Source: an uncultured Lachnobacterium sp.
GTDB taxonomy: Bacteria > Bacillota > Clostridia > Lachnospirales > Lachnospiraceae
DNA length: 5,405 nt
Assembly: GCA_900550545.1 (NCBI GenBank)
Contig: URSS01000076.1
Coordinates: 1 to 5,405 of the forward strand
Direction of reading: 5' to 3'
Part shown: piece after piece, positions 4,745-5,405 of the stretch
How the letters are laid out: every line of letters starts with the position of its first letter
Position numbering within the stretch: position 1 is the first letter of the stretch
Notes under the pieces: generated by a model
Seen by the model: the letters and a program-made list of their open reading frames with translations, nothing else
Told to the model about the DNA's origin: nothing
Databases searched by the model: none
Translations under genes and position numbers: made by a program

Positions 4745-5405
4745 ATGTTAAAGGCATATAAATACAGAATATACCCTAATAATGAGCAGAAAATACAGAT
4801 TGCAAAAACATTTGGCTGTTGCCGTTTTGTGTATAATCAGACCCTGGTATACCGGAAAGAAGTATATGAGAAAGAGAAAAAATCAGTTAGTAAAACCGAC
4901 TGTAACAATTACTGCAACAGACAATTAAAGAAAGAATATGAATGGCTGAAAGAAGTGGATAAATTTGCTCTGACAAATGCGATTTACAACATGGATGCTG
5001 CATACCAAAAATTTTTTAAGGAACATGCAGGTTATCCGAAGTTTAAGAGTAAACACGATAATCATAAGTCATATACAACAAATTTTACGAATGGCAATAT
5101 AACAGTAGATTTCGGGTGCAATAGAGTAAAACTGCCTAAATTAAAAGGTATAAAAGCAAAACTGCATAGAAATTTTAGTGGACAGATAAAATCGGCAACG
5201 ATATCACAAGTTCCGAGTGGAAAATATTATGTATCAATTTTAGTGGAAACAGAACACACGGAACTGCCACATACAAATCAAAATACCGGAATAGATTTAG
5301 GTATTAAGGAGTTATGTATTACTTCTGATGGAAAAAAATACGAAAATCCCAAAATCATCATTTGGCAAAGTCCATAAGTGATGTATCATGGCATGAGCTG
5401 ACAAG
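4745..5405 (+). pseudogene. tnpB with internal deletion and frameshift (continues past the window)
   Basis: TnpB is an RNA-guided nuclease of IS200/IS605 elements and an ancestor of Cas12. The ATG at 4745 opens a frame of 210 codons ending at 5377, against a family length near 370 to 400. The N-terminus LKAYKYRIYPNNEQ, the helical part with CCRFVYNQTL (25..34), FALTNAIYNMDAAYQKFF and GYPKFKSK, and RuvC-I (GIDLGIKEL with the catalytic Asp at 184) are all normal up to YENPK. The family then has a long linker and RuvC-II, but here the frame runs into IIIWQSP. In a second frame 5353..5405 reads NHHLAKSISDVSWHELTR, the segment that normally follows RuvC-II. So about 70 to 80 residues, including the RuvC-II Glu, are gone and the two halves are out of frame. 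The nuclease must be dead. The zinc finger and RuvC-III would lie outside the window. Confidence 0.85.

Larger units (their letters stand above)
4551..5405 (+). mobile_element. Decayed IS200/IS605-type insertion sequence (right part outside the window)
   Basis: In order it holds an end hairpin, a remnant of tnpA (Y1 transposase) and a tnpB with an internal deletion, all reading rightward. This is the standard tnpA-tnpB layout of IS605-type elements. Both genes are broken, so the copy cannot move by itself. The right end, where the guide RNA (omega RNA) of TnpB would lie, is beyond base 5405. If both ends are intact it could still be mobilised in trans by a related transposase. Confidence 0.8.

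Overview
The window looks like low-to-moderate G+C Clostridia DNA, most likely a motile gut Lachnospiraceae relative such as Roseburia, Agathobacter or Butyrivibrio. This rests on strong AGGAGG-type ribosome binding sites, the style of the lipoprotein and chemoreceptor, and the IS605-type element. The genus is an inference, not a demonstrated assignment.

The window has only three intact protein genes, all on the minus strand. A two-gene chemosensory unit fills 714..3696: a membrane chemoreceptor (MCP) with a dCache sensor, followed one base after its stop by a galactose/ribose-type sugar-binding lipoprotein. The ribosome binding site of the second gene lies inside the last codons of the first, so their translation is probably coupled. 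A strong sigma-A-type promoter (TTGTTA-17-TATAAT) sits just upstream of the receptor. No ABC permease or ATPase gene is next to the binding protein, so its likeliest job is to present a sugar to the receptor, as E. coli MglB does for Trg.

Upstream of that unit (3970..4269) lies a RelB/DinJ-family antitoxin with its own promoter. A perfect 15-base dyad overlaps the -10 region, and a terminator begins about 12 bases past the stop. No toxin gene is present, so it is an orphan antitoxin.

Both flanks are genomic debris. On the left (about 280..713, minus strand) is a chain of dead genes: the C-terminal half of a macro-domain (ADP-ribose hydrolase-like) protein with a 7-base deletion, a tiny ORF with a good ribosome binding site, and the first ten codons of a low-molecular-weight protein tyrosine phosphatase cut off at its CHG P-loop. 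At the very left edge a near-consensus promoter with an overlapping dyad fires out of the window. On the right (4551..5405, plus strand) is a decayed IS200/IS605-type element. It has an end hairpin, a tnpA collapsed to its first 23 and last 9 codons, and a tnpB with an internal deletion and frameshift after RuvC-I. Its left end cuts off the start of an unrecognised minus-strand gene, of which only about 50 C-terminal codons remain.

I see no clearly new defence or mobile system. The most interesting points are the coupled receptor/binding-protein pair, the orphan autoregulated antitoxin, and the decayed gene chain containing macro-domain and phosphatase remnants.
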